Source: Choanephora cucurbitarum | Lineage: Eukaryota > Mucoromycota > Mucoromycetes > Mucorales > Choanephoraceae | DNA: 64,000 bases | Assembly: GCA_025331435.1 (NCBI GenBank) | Contig: JAIWNI010000008.1 | Coordinates: forward strand, 248,001 to 312,000 | Direction of reading: 5' to 3' | Shown here: positions 1 through 10,148 of the stretch, piece after piece | How positions within the stretch are numbered: the first letter of the stretch is position 1 | Layout of the letters: every line of letters begins with the position of its first letter | The notes under the pieces: model-generated | The model's input: the letters and a program-made list of their open reading frames with translations, nothing else | Told to the model about the DNA's origin: nothing | Databases searched by the model: none | Position numbers and translations under genes: made by a program

Positions 1-370
1 TCTCCACACTCTGGCTATAGTACTTATCCATTGATGTCAATGATGAAAGATCAGTATGCCAATTACGTTGTTCAGAAGATGCTTGATGTAGTCGATGGTG
101 CACAGCGTGATCTCTTGGTAGCCAAGATCAAACCTCATCTTCAAGGCTTAAAGAAATATACATACGGCAAGCACTTGATTAGCAGTAAGTCAGGTTGTAT
201 TTCATTAATTACAGAGGCTGATTAGAAATTGAATAGCATGCTTAGAAGTGGAGAAACAAATGGCTTTGAATAAACCAATGAACACTCAAGATGCCAGTTC
301 AGTTGTTGTGGAAACACTCAATGTCAAACCTTCTCATTCCAATACCTCTCTTTCTAATTCATCCTCTTAA
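1..370 (+). CDS. Pumilio/PUF-family RNA-binding protein, C-terminal end (5'-partial)
   Basis: The window opens inside a PUF-repeat protein. The visible peptide contains the last-repeat signature [17 protein letters not shown] and then YTYGKHLIS, the conserved end of a Pumilio homology domain. PUF proteins bind UGUA-type motifs in mRNA 3' UTRs and repress or localise the transcripts in the cytoplasm. The reading frame is open from base 1. An intron at 185-245 (GTAAGT...TTAG, phase 1) joins HLIS to KVEKQMA, which matches the usual KHLI-KVEK continuation, and the protein ends after a Ser/Asn-rich tail at the TAA at 368-370. Without splicing the frame reads through to a stop at 223-225. The N-terminal part lies outside the window. 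The family call is firm; the paralogue is not determined. Confidence 0.9.
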
Positions 371-736
371 TATAGCTACCCAATTATTCTACGTATATCT
401 TTTCTCTCCCCCTTTCCTTTCTTCTCTGTAACTTTCCACACCTCTTTTACTGTTTAGATATTTTTACAAGCACGCTTTCTTATCCTCCTCTCTCTAATAC
501 ATATATATATATATATATGTATACATCTATCATATACGTGTATATATATACATATATATCTCAATCAACCATCTTATGCTCTCTACCATCTCTTCAATCT
601 TTTGTTTTTTCCTTCCTCCCTTTTCTTGAACTAGATTGTCATATATTCTTTTTGAAAACCATATCTACATATCTTATTTCTATCTATAGTCTTCTCCCTT
701 ACATACAACATATTCTAGAACATACAAACAAAGCTT
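371..736. other. Convergent 3' UTR region with TA-rich tract
   Basis: This is the gap between two converging genes, the PUF gene (+) and SPT7 (-). It is pyrimidine-rich on the plus strand. A run of TA/CATA repeats lies at about 499-560 and includes long TATATA tracts. No coding signal is supported; the open frames here are low-complexity. Confidence 0.6.
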
Positions 737-3718
737 TTAATACAATTCTTTTTCTCGAGTACGTTTCTTTTGTTCTCTAAACGTTTTTTGCTTTTGTCTC
801 TCTCTCTTCCTTTTCTTTTTTGTCTCTTCAAATCCTTCTTTAGCATCGCGTTTTCGGTTAGGTTCAAGAGCCGAGCGATGATGTACAGGTGGATATCGAG
901 GGCGTCGTTTTCGGTTACTGTATTCATCTTCTATTCGATCAGGCTGCTCTTGATACCATGGCTGTAATAAACCAATCCATTGTGATTCATGTGTCACAGG
1001 TGTAAATTTAGGAGGTGGATGATACTTGAGTTCTATGATGGATTCAGTTCTCTCTCTCTCTCTTTTTTTTTTCCTTTATGTTTTTTTTTTTTTACCTTTA
1101 GAAGGAGGTGTGAATTGTTTGATTTTGGCTGTATCATGACCAAACCAGAGTTTTGGGGGTATTTGTGATGATAGATGGCTTAATCCTATCTCCTGAAAAC
1201 CAAAATAATCTTCTATAAAATCTTTTCCAAATAAACCACTATAAAAAGATATAAGTCATAATGGCCTTATAAGAACAGTAAGTCTTACATGGTAAAGGCA
1301 TCTTCTTGATCCGCTTGCTCAAACAGAGTAGATTCTGAGCCTTCTGGTGACTAATAGAATAAGAAGAAGAGAAAATATGTTATCTATTCTAGATAGATAT
1401 TCCTGTCTTTCTTTTTTTCCTTATAGACAACTTACATCCATCAGGTCTCGATAGGTGTGTTCTAACTTCTCTTTCAGCTGGCCCAACTGCTTTCCATAAT
1501 GCTCAATACCATCGATATAATGATCCAGATCATCTAATTGTTCAACACCATGATCATGTAAGACATGCAACAAGACTTCTTCTCCCGACATTTTCTGATG
1601 ATAATCATCCCAATATTGTCGCAGTGATTTAGACATAGAAGATAGTCGTTCTGCCATCAATTCAGTCAGAATTTGCATTGGTTTTGTCTGTGCTCCTTCA
1701 AATCCAGCATGAGAGAGCAAATGAACAATGGCGTGTTGTAATAGGCCATCAGCTGCTTCTTGAGTCAATTCAACTTGAGATGTTCCCTTTGGTTGCGATC
1801 GAGTCAAACAAGTTGCTTGTTCATCTAAAGGCATATCCAGCTTTATTTGATTGTGAGCTTGAATTCTGTAAACTAGAAATAGAACTTACAGGTATATCAT
1901 AAAGTACAGACTTGCATTTGTTGTGGATCATGCGAATGTCGGATAAGCGCTCTATATTTTGATGTAGTAAGGTATTGAGACCGTCGGAAGGACATTGGGT
2001 AAGCGATAATGTACTAAAAGAAGGTCTTTATACCAAAAAAAAGGTCAGTTTCTTTTCTTTTCTTTTTTTTACCAATAAACTTTTTAATAAATGACTTACA
2101 TTGGTTCTTCTTCATCCTCTGAGTCGTTAAGTAGGAGGTCTACAGGCAGACCATCGATATCAGGTAAACCAGGCACCATATTATACTCAGGTAAGAACAA
2201 ATCGTCACGCTCTTGATCAGGTAAATTGGTTCGGTCATGAAGTCGCTTTGAAAAGAATCCGTCCTGTTCATCTTCAGAATCTAGATCAGAAAGCAGTGCC
2301 TCTGCATACTCTTCAGGTCCGCGCATGCCTTCATTCCTCTCCATCCATTTGACAAAGCCAAGACGGCTGGCACGTATCAATCGCTTGACATGATCAGGCT
2401 GATGATGCATCAGCTCCATAACAGCATGTCGCTCTATATCAAAAGGTGAAGTCTGAATGGCATTACGCTCTCCAAACGCGAGTTGATATTGTCGTTCTGT
2501 TTCCCATGTTAGTCTAGCTCTTGTCTTGTGTGTTGTCTCAACCCAGACAGATTCTCGGCTATCTAATGCACTAGCCTCAATTGTTTCCATCGGCGACTTC
2601 TTTGCCTCTCCTTCTTCCTCTTGTTCTTCTTTACGTGTAGGTTGACTGTGAGCAGAGATCTCTGTCAGAGGAGAGTCATACGTCCCTTGTTGTTTATCAG
2701 ACGTTATGTGATCCTCTGACTCTGACTCTGACTCTGATTCTACCTCTTCTTCTTCTTCTTCTTTTTGTTTTCTTGGTTTCTTTAGTTCAATATCAGGCAC
2801 ACGTACTAAAAGACGATCGGTTTTACGTCGCATGGCTACCGCATGCTTTCGGTATTCGCTGGAGGGGTTTGTGTTGTATTCAAGACAATTGTCGTAGATC
2901 AAGTAGAGATCGCGTGCAAATTCTTTCTTGCTTCTATATTCGGCCTGTTTCAGCTTTCGAGCCATGGTACCGAGATCCATAGGTTCCTTGATGACATCAA
3001 GGTAATCAGGTGCTTCTCTTTTGCTGACTTTGGTGAGAAATGGAAATGAGTGTTCGGTATAGTTTCTAAGGTCATTCAGCACTCTTTCGCATGCCTCATA
3101 AAGTTCTTCTTGCGGATCTTTCTCGTTTTCTTGGAACTTTGATTTACTGGACTTGACATCCAAAAGCAGTTGACAGAGATCGTGATCATTTAGGCTGGTT
3201 TTATCTCTGTTGTCCACAATACCTTTCACGAGATATTTCAGGTCAACGGTATCAAGCTCTTTCAACAGACCTAGCTAGATTTCTGTTTAGGTCAATAAAC
3301 AAAGAAAAAGAAAGGAAAAGCAAAAACTTACTTTTCTTTCCAAGGAAGTGCTGGATGGCTTTTTTTGTTTTGTTGCCTTTGCCTCTGCTGCTGCCTTTTC
3401 TTCCTGTTCCTTTTTTGACTGTGCCTCTAACAGAAGCATAGCATGTTGATCAAATTCAAGCGTGTGATAGGTATCAAACAAAGGTACAGCTGTATAGGAA
3501 GAGTTGAGGTTTGGTATAAGTTGTTCCATTAATGCGACACGTACAAGATAGACTGTGTGTTGATCTGAACAATTCATAAACTCTTGCCATGCTTCAAAGG
3601 AACCGAGTGCCTGAGTAAGATGATTTTGTTGGTCTTCTGTCAAGTCTAATGTGTTGGTTTTTAAGCATTGTTTCGCTAAGTCATAGAGCTTCTGGGGTGT
3701 CATAATATTGTGTTGCAA
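737..3718 (-). CDS. SPT7: SAGA complex subunit Spt7 (bromodomain plus histone-fold)
   Basis: Spt7 is a structural subunit of the SAGA histone-acetyltransferase coactivator in the nucleus. Seven exons can be read: 3718-3332, 3274-2100, 2013-1890, about 1786-1436, 1350-1289, 1238-1096 and 1032-737, giving about 845 residues in one frame. Exon 2 encodes a bromodomain with core FPFLTKVSKREAPDYLDVIK and the acetyl-lysine pocket region YDNCLEYNT, followed by acidic Glu/Ser repeats. Exon 4 encodes a bromodomain-associated histone fold beginning ELTQEAADGLLQHAIVHLL, the segment that pairs with Taf10 in yeast. Exon 6 has the conserved Spt7 tail (DFIEDYFGFQEIGL). The C-terminus is Lys/Arg-rich. The acceptor of exon 4 (CCAAAG, 1787) is inferred only from phase and is the weakest junction. 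The orthology call is strong. Confidence 0.88.
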
Positions 3719-4833
3719 TTAGGGTTTGTTGATACATAAAGACAAAAGAAAGCTGTTCCTCTTACTTCTTTCTTATGTACAAACAAATGTTCAAGACAAT
3801 AGGTACGCACTGACTTTTGTTATTTTTTTAAGAGAGAAGAAGAGAAAAAGCAACCAAGAATACTATAGTTCAGATCCTGATACAGTTGTTTATTCTCGAC
3901 TGTTTTTTCTGGGATTTCTCAAATAAGCTCAATTACTTCTTTTTAGGATAATGCAAAGAAGAAAAGAGAAAGAGCAAAAGAAAAAAAAAACTTTCTTTAA
4001 CTTTTTTTTTGAAAGTCCACAATAGACTTTTTTGTACTCTTTTTTCAGATTTCGTTAGTCTCCTTTTTAGACAATATGTACCTATTGCTAACACTCTACA
4101 ATTGCTTCTTCTAAAATAAGCAGATCCTTCAACACAAACCAAAATCATATAATATGCACCATGTTTTCTCCTTGAAGCTTTCGGATCAAAGTATTGTTGT
4201 CATCATTATTGATCAAATGTCTGTGATTACATTTGGAACCTATCTATAACGTTAAGCATCTGTCGATAGCAACAATGAGCGTACAGCTCCCTTCTTTTTT
4301 TCATACCTAGTTCAAGCATACTTAGCTTTTTTTTGACAATTATGCTCTTTATGTCATTGCCAGAGCTTGTTGAGAAAAGCCGTCTTTTTTTTTTGATGAA
4401 GAAAAGGTGGCGCCCCCTTTTGCTTATATTCATCAATTCAAGAGCAATATAATTGAAGGTCGTTATGGTAAATTTCGATACCATTCATAACTGAATAAAG
4501 AGTAAACCATTCAAGGCTTGTGGAATCAACTGAGCACATACATTTGAAAAAGAAACTAAACTATCATGCATAGAGTCATATCTACTGAAGTATTTTAGAC
4601 ATTCACCTTCGTAAATAAGGGAAGTTTTTGTCCAATCATGTTCTTACTACCACTTATGAATGAGTATTTTTGGATTCAAAATTGCGTTATTTTCTCGAAA
4701 TCAGATTGTTCCTAGACTTTGAATGGTTCGTATTTGGCCAATCATGATTAGGCGATGTTTCAAAAGAGATAAGACAAGCGATGAATAATCATCATCCTTT
4801 CTTTCTCTTTCTCTTCTTTATTTCATTTCTATC
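3719..4833. other. Intergenic region between divergent SPT7 and bZIP genes
   Basis: About 1.1 kb separate the start of SPT7 (-) from the start of the bZIP gene (+), so both promoters should lie here. It is AT-rich with several poly-T and poly-A runs. Small open frames on the minus strand (3933-4148, 4227-4484) have no recognisable protein features and I do not call them. Two CCAATCATG motifs are annotated separately. Confidence 0.6.
4632..4746 (+). promoter_or_regulatory. Pair of CCAAT boxes upstream of the bZIP gene
   Basis: The 9-mer CCAATCATG occurs twice, at 4632-4640 and 4738-4746, about 200 and 95 bases before the bZIP start codon. CCAAT is the binding core of the Hap2/3/5 (NF-Y) complex. 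The exact repetition including flanking bases suggests a real element, but function is inferred. Confidence 0.4.
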
Positions 4834-5349
4834 ATGTCTTATATCTCCTCTCTTAACTTACTTGGTGACGACTCCCCAGTACCTCTTTCGGAAGAATCTC
4901 TAAATGAAGAGCTCACACTCTGGGCCAACGCACAATTCACTTTTGACACAGAGCCTGGCACAGCAACAAATGACAACTTCAAAACACAACTACTCCATAC
5001 TCTTAATGAGCTTGTTAATCCACCAAATGAAAACAGGTCAACCATGACTGATTATCTAGATCTCACACATACATCATCTCCTGTTGCACCCGCAATAAAC
5101 GAAAAGAAACGCAAAGAAATAGATGAATCTACAGAGGCAATTGAAGATAAAAGAAGACGCAATACAGCTGCTTCTGCTCGATTTCGCATGAAAAAGAAGC
5201 TAAGGGAACAAGCACTTGAACGTACAGCGAAAGAAATGACAGAGAAGGCAGAAGCACTTGAAAAAAGAGTACTTGAACTGGAGAAGGAAGCTAAATGGCT
5301 TCGTGCTTTAGTCGTTGAAAAAGATCCTGCATTGCTTGAAAAATCTTAA
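4834..5349 (+). CDS. bZIP transcription factor, Cys-3/Met28-like
   Basis: A single-exon gene of 171 residues. The basic region RRRNTAASARFRMKKKLREQ (about residues 107-126) carries the N-x2-A-A-x2-x-R pattern of bZIP proteins. It is followed by a leucine zipper with heptads through about residue 160 (LEKRVLELEKEAKWLRALV). The variant NTAASARFR with following KKK is typical of the fungal Cys-3/Met28/Atf4-like branch, which controls sulphur or amino-acid metabolism genes. The N-terminal 90 residues are acidic and Ser/Thr-rich, as expected of an activation region. The ATG follows a pyrimidine-rich leader. The target pathway is inferred from the basic region only. Confidence 0.85.
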   Translation: MSYISSLNLLGDDSPVPLSEESLNEELTLWANAQFTFDTEPGTATNDNFKTQLLHTLNELVNPPNENRSTMTDYLDLTHTSSPVAPAINEKKRKEIDESTEAIEDKRRRNTAASARFRMKKKLREQALERTAKEMTEKAEALEKRVLELEKEAKWLRALVVEKDPALLEKS

Positions 5350-7049
5350 TTTATAAATCAACTTGCCCAATTTTTTTTTTTACGCTTTTGATCTTTATTG
5401 GCTTGATCGATGTGTTTAAAGAGAAAGGGTTGAAAGGACTTTTTTTTTAAAAAAAAAGAATTTATCTTGCGTTAGTGATATGTTCTAAAAACTGAAGAGT
5501 TTCTGTGATGAGAGGACAATGCCTTCTCAAGTAGATCAATGTCATAGCATCAATTATCGGATGAAAAGAATGACAAAGTATCTCAAAATTGTACTTTTGA
5601 CACTTTTAAAGATTGCAGTTACAGCAGTCGCTCTATTTAAGAGTGTTCCTGTTCTTAAGAAATACACTCTTACATTGAGCATACTCTCACCTCATACGCT
5701 CTTAAATCGAGCGATTTTTGTATCTAGCTTAATTACAGTCATCCCCCGATTTAGGGAACGGTTTTGGTTCCCTCGACACCGTTCCCTAAATCAAAGTTGT
5801 TCCCTATTTCTCAAAGCAATAGCAGGGAATATTCAACATTAAACGAACGTCGGTTCCCTTAAAGACTGTTTCCTAAATCAAAATCGTTCCCTATATTTCG
5901 TTCCCTAAAACGGGAAATGACTGTACTCTAATCTTCAGCATCAAATCTCCAGCTTGATTCGATAGCTCTTTTTCAGTAGATGCTTTGCCTGTTTTCATTT
6001 TAGTGATTGGCTTTATTTTTTCAGACATTTGAAATAGGGGACATAAAACGCAGTTTATTAGGTTCACTTGGTTGCTCATTCTGTAAATCAAGAAAAAGAA
6101 GAATTTGCAACGCTTTCTTTAGACTTAGAGCACAGGAATCTTATAGGCTCTATCTATTACACCTTGAGCTATCAAATTGTCAATCTAACAATGAAAGCGT
6201 TGGACGACTGGTCCAATGTCGTATAGAAAGTACTTTTTTTCGATATCCTGTCATGTTCTTGGACCGGCAGGAAGAGGTACATACAAAAATAGAGAGCACC
6301 AAAAGAGACCAATAAAATAATAGAAGGTAAGAAGAGCAAAAAAAATGATAAGGGAGCTGTGACATTGTAATCGATAGAGCATATGATAAATCTTCAAAGC
6401 AACCAGAATTGTGATTGTTTTTAATTGTTGCTGTACTATCTCATTAATGTTATTTTTCTTGAGGCCACTATGTAACAAAATATCCTATTTCTCAGCAGTT
6501 TGATAGTGTTCAAGGTTTGCATGAATTAGATAGCTGATAGGACTTTTGCTTAGAAGTGGTCATTCAAAAGAATCTTTGTTTAGTATCTTTCTCCTCATGT
6601 TGCCATTGGGATTATTTTTGAAGTTGAAATATATACACTCTCGACGCATCAATTGGATTTCAAAACCCTATGTGTTTCTTAGTAATTTACATATTAGGAA
6701 CAAACATGTTGCACTTTTCTTTTCTTTTTTGTATCGTTGTCTCTTCTTATCCATATTATCAAAGCAAACTGTTCATTTCACTTGATTGAAGTTCTTTTTT
6801 TGTCTTCTTTTATCAAAGCAATAATGCATAGAAAAACTTAAACTGACAGCCTTACATAGGCTTGCTGAAATAAGCCTGCAGCACAATCATTTTACAAAGT
6901 GCAGCTGAGGTACTAATTCCATTAATGGGTATTTGTTAAATCAAAAAGGATTTACGCGTCAATTGTTGCATTTAAAGAAAAAAAAAATTTTTTTTCTTCT
7001 TTCTTTCTAATCTTGCATAGTCTTCTTGTTAATAGAGTCATCTAGACTG
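5350..7049. other. Intergenic region containing a MITE
   Basis: A 1.7-kb AT-rich stretch between the bZIP and TMEM209-like genes. The only structured element I see is the MITE at 5736-5923. The short open frames here (for example 6007-6315 and 6546-6785) look like chance frames, with no domain, signal peptide or splice-supported extension. Confidence 0.55.
5736..5923. mobile_element. Tc1/mariner-superfamily MITE with 25-bp TIRs and TA target duplication
   Basis: A 188-bp non-coding element. The left end CAGTCATCCCCCGATTTAGG and the reverse complement of the right end, CAGTCATTTCCCGTTTTAGG, match over about 25 bp with four mismatches and continue with GAACG on both sides. TA dinucleotides flank it at 5734-5735 and 5924-5925, the target-site duplication of Tc1/mariner/pogo elements. 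The interior repeats variants of GTTCCCTAAATC on both strands. It has no coding capacity, so it would move only with a transposase supplied in trans. Its TIR shares just CAGTCA with the Tc1 element at 24.8 kb, so that transposase is probably not its partner. Confidence 0.75.
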
Positions 7050-8844
7050 ATGATCACATTAACTTATTCATCGCATAACTCTTATATTATATTATCCAAC
7101 AGTGCATTACTGCTTGGCATTTACTTTGTCAATCACTGTGCTGAAGCCTGGCATCTCAGATTACTTCAATATGTCCTTAGTTTACGTCTAGTTGTGCTCT
7201 TTGGTAAATGAATGACACTCACTCCCAAGATATGTAAATACACAAAATAACTTATTTGTATTCAGAATACGGTCTTTCTCTGGTTAGTTTAATCAATATT
7301 TGGTATGCTTCTCGAGGTATCAAGAATCCTTTCTTGTCCCCTTTTATCTTACCTATTCAACAATACTGCTTTGGTAAGCGCACTTTTTTCTTTTTTCTTC
7401 CAAATAATCCTTCATTTTAACCGATAACTTTCTTAGGCCCTGGTCCTCTTTTAGTTGGACTTTGTAAGTTTATTCATGGAATTCAAGAAGGTAATTAGAT
7501 CAGAATGATACAATTAGTCTATATTAACGTTGTTTGTATTTAAAGCATTCAAATCTTCAAAGAACAAGACACCTATTGTACCTGTTGAGCAGCAGTTAAA
7601 CGATACATCAGCTAAGGCAGCAGAAGACAAACTCATCAACTTGTTTGCACAGAGAGATCCACCTGCTCAATTCAGAAAAGACTTATTTAAAGACATTATC
7701 TCCACTACATCTATTACTCCATTTACAGTCAAAGCACCCACTTCTATTACAACAACAGCAACAACAACGACTACTACTGCTGCTCCTGTTGTACCTGCAG
7801 CTATCACTACTAGTACCACTGTACCTACGAATACAACACCTATCAATTCATTATTTGCTGTTGTTGGCGAACCAGTGAAGACAACAGAGTCTGTGCTTAA
7901 TTTACCCGTAGAATCGTCTTATACTGCTCTTGATAAGCCAGCTGATGAAGCACAAGAGAACACACTCAAATTGGAATATACACCTTGTATTCGACCTCCA
8001 CTTAAACCCTCTCAACATCGCGAACGTCTTTTATGGTTTTTATCGCCCACACCTGAAGTTGTAGAAGACTTCAGAATTGAACAGGTAAATGCAAGGATAC
8101 AGCGGCATTTTTCTTGTCACTTAACTTGCCTCATTAGATGATTCAAATGGAACAAACTTGGCACAAATTCAACGATCGTAATTCACGCACACTTCACGAT
8201 AAAATGACACATGTAAGTAACTCAAGTAGGACAGGAAAGAAAGAAAAAAAAAGGGCTAAGCTTGTTACAAATAGATTCTGTTAACCAAAATGTTAAAACC
8301 TTTGGCTGAATCTATCGAAGAACACGAAAAAATCCTTGCATCCATAGGTCGTAATTTAGCAAACTGCCCCTCCAGTGTAGCCATGCTTTCTATGATTTTG
8401 TCTGCAGTAATGTATATGGATATCCTTTACACTCGATTTGCGTCTATTAACTGATTATGATAGAATACCACCTTGGCTTTCAATATGCCTGAAATCGATT
8501 CATTTATCAATGTAGGAGGTTCTTCTCGAGTTGAAATGAGACAATATGTCATTGATCGTATCAAAGAACTGGCTTCAAGTCCTCGTATGGCTGCCTATCG
8601 CTATGTATCTCAAATCAAGGACATGCCTACAGATGCTGAGATCATCATGCATATTTTCAACCAATACCTAAGTCTGAAAGAACCTTATGCTATTCCTCCC
8701 CTTGTGCCTGTGGAAGGTGACCTATTCAAGTTCTTGTTGATCTATGTCAAGATTACACCTGAGTAAGTATCACCATTTAAGAAAAAGAAACGTTAGCTTA
8801 ACCTTATCTTATCTACTACTAGATTGGACCATTGGCGACTATAG
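7050..8844 (+). CDS. TMEM209-like integral membrane protein
   Basis: Eight exons (7050-7203, 7266-7373, 7437-7463, 7546-8084, 8138-8212, 8275-8406, 8464-8762, 8823-8844) give 451 residues with every junction in phase. The N-terminus has two hydrophobic segments (SALLLGIYFVNHC and SLVSLINIWYAS). A Thr/Ala-rich linker follows, then the conserved C-terminal block with RQYVIDRIKELASS and DMPTDAEIIMHIFNQYL. These match metazoan TMEM209, where QYVIxRIKELA and LPTDSAIIMHxFCTYL are hallmarks. TMEM209 is a nuclear-envelope protein reported to associate with the nuclear pore. The first ATG in frame before the first membrane segment was taken as the start. The family call is good; function in fungi is inferred. 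Confidence 0.78.
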
Positions 8845-8936
8845 ATGCTCATATAGCTATGTATGTGCGTGTGTGTATATTTTCTTTTTAAAATAAAATA
8901 TCCTTCTTTTTTTTTTCTTTTTAAATACTAACAAAA

Positions 8937-10148
8937 ATGAAACGATGGTTACATACAACACCATCTATTTTTCATCCTAGAGGATTAACGCGAACAGAAA
9001 ACCGATTTGGTCAATTTCAACGATTGGTACCAGCTTCATTAGCCACGACAGATGTCAGTCAGATACCACGTCGATCAATACCTTCATCGATCTTGAAGCC
9101 ACCTTATGCTATTCAGGGTTCATCTTCCAACTGGGGACCTGATCCAGCCGTGATCAAGTCAGAAGATGAGAAAGACAAAATGCGTGCCGCAGGTCGATTG
9201 GCAAAGAAAATCTTGGACTTGGGCTCCACCATGTGTCAAATAGGAACAACAACTAATAGCATAGACGAAGTGATCCACCAAGCAATTGTCGATCATGGCG
9301 CTTATCCCTCTCCCTTAAACTACATGGGATTCCCAAAAAGTGTTTGTACCTCTATCAATAATATCATTGCTCATGGTATTCCTGATGATCGACCTCTTGC
9401 GGATGGCGATCTGATCAATGTTGATGTGACTGTAAGTGAATCTTTTGTAAGAAAATAACCTGTTAAAAATCAAATAAGGTGTATTTAGATGGCTTCCATG
9501 GCGATACATCAGCCACTTTCTTAGTCGGCCAAGTAGACGAAAAGGGTAAAGCATTAGTAGAATGTACAAAGGAAACATTAGACAAAGCTTTGGCTGTATG
9601 TGGACCAGGTGTGCCTTACCGTGAAATTGGTCGTGTTATTTGGTAAGGAAAATGTGATCTACAAGTCAAATTGAGTTGAACTAAATAGAATAAACTAGTG
9701 ACCATGCATCTCGGCATGGGTTCTCAGTATCTAATGAGTTATCAGGACATGGTATCGGTAGAGAGTTTCATAGTTTACCTTTAATCTATCACCATGGTAA
9801 GAGCTCGTATCTGTTATGAAAAGATTGAAAAGTAAAAGTCTCATACCTATTGTAGTTAATCATGAAGAAGGTGTCATGTTGCCAGGCACAACATTCACCA
9901 TTGTAAGCCTCCTCCTTTTAGAAGCAACTATGTTTAACAAAGATTGTGTATAGGAGCCAATCTTATGTCAAGGATCAGCAGCTGGTATAATGTGGCCAGA
10001 TCAATGGACCATATCCACTGTAGATGGTGGTAGAAGTGCACAATTTGAACATACAGTAAGTCCTGATAGTTATTCAATGGGTACATGACTAATTGCTTCC
10101 GACTAGATTGTCATTACTGAAGATGGTATAGAGATATTCACTGAATAG
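8937..10148 (+). CDS. Methionine aminopeptidase type 1, mitochondrial-type
   Basis: Six exons (8937-9431, 9479-9642, 9699-9796, 9856-9902, 9954-10055, 10107-10148) give 315 residues. The enzyme removes the initiator methionine from new polypeptides using two divalent metals. All five metal ligands are visible: Asp in INVDVT, Asp in [10 protein letters not shown], His in [10 protein letters not shown], Glu in EPIL and Glu in SAQFEHT. The N-terminus ([16 protein letters not shown]) is basic and Ser/Thr-rich with no acid residues for about 18 positions, as in a mitochondrial presequence. The Zn-finger and SH3-like region of cytosolic Map1 is absent. This fits the organellar MetAP1D-like form. 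The start is 93 bases after the TMEM209-like stop, in the same orientation. Confidence 0.9.

Noticed and set aside
517..780. 87-codon frame over the TA repeats
   Set aside because: Translation of low-complexity UTR sequence between converging genes.
715..927. Alternative minus-strand frame at the SPT7 3' end
   Set aside because: The frame ending at 737 continues the spliced SPT7 frame; this one does not.
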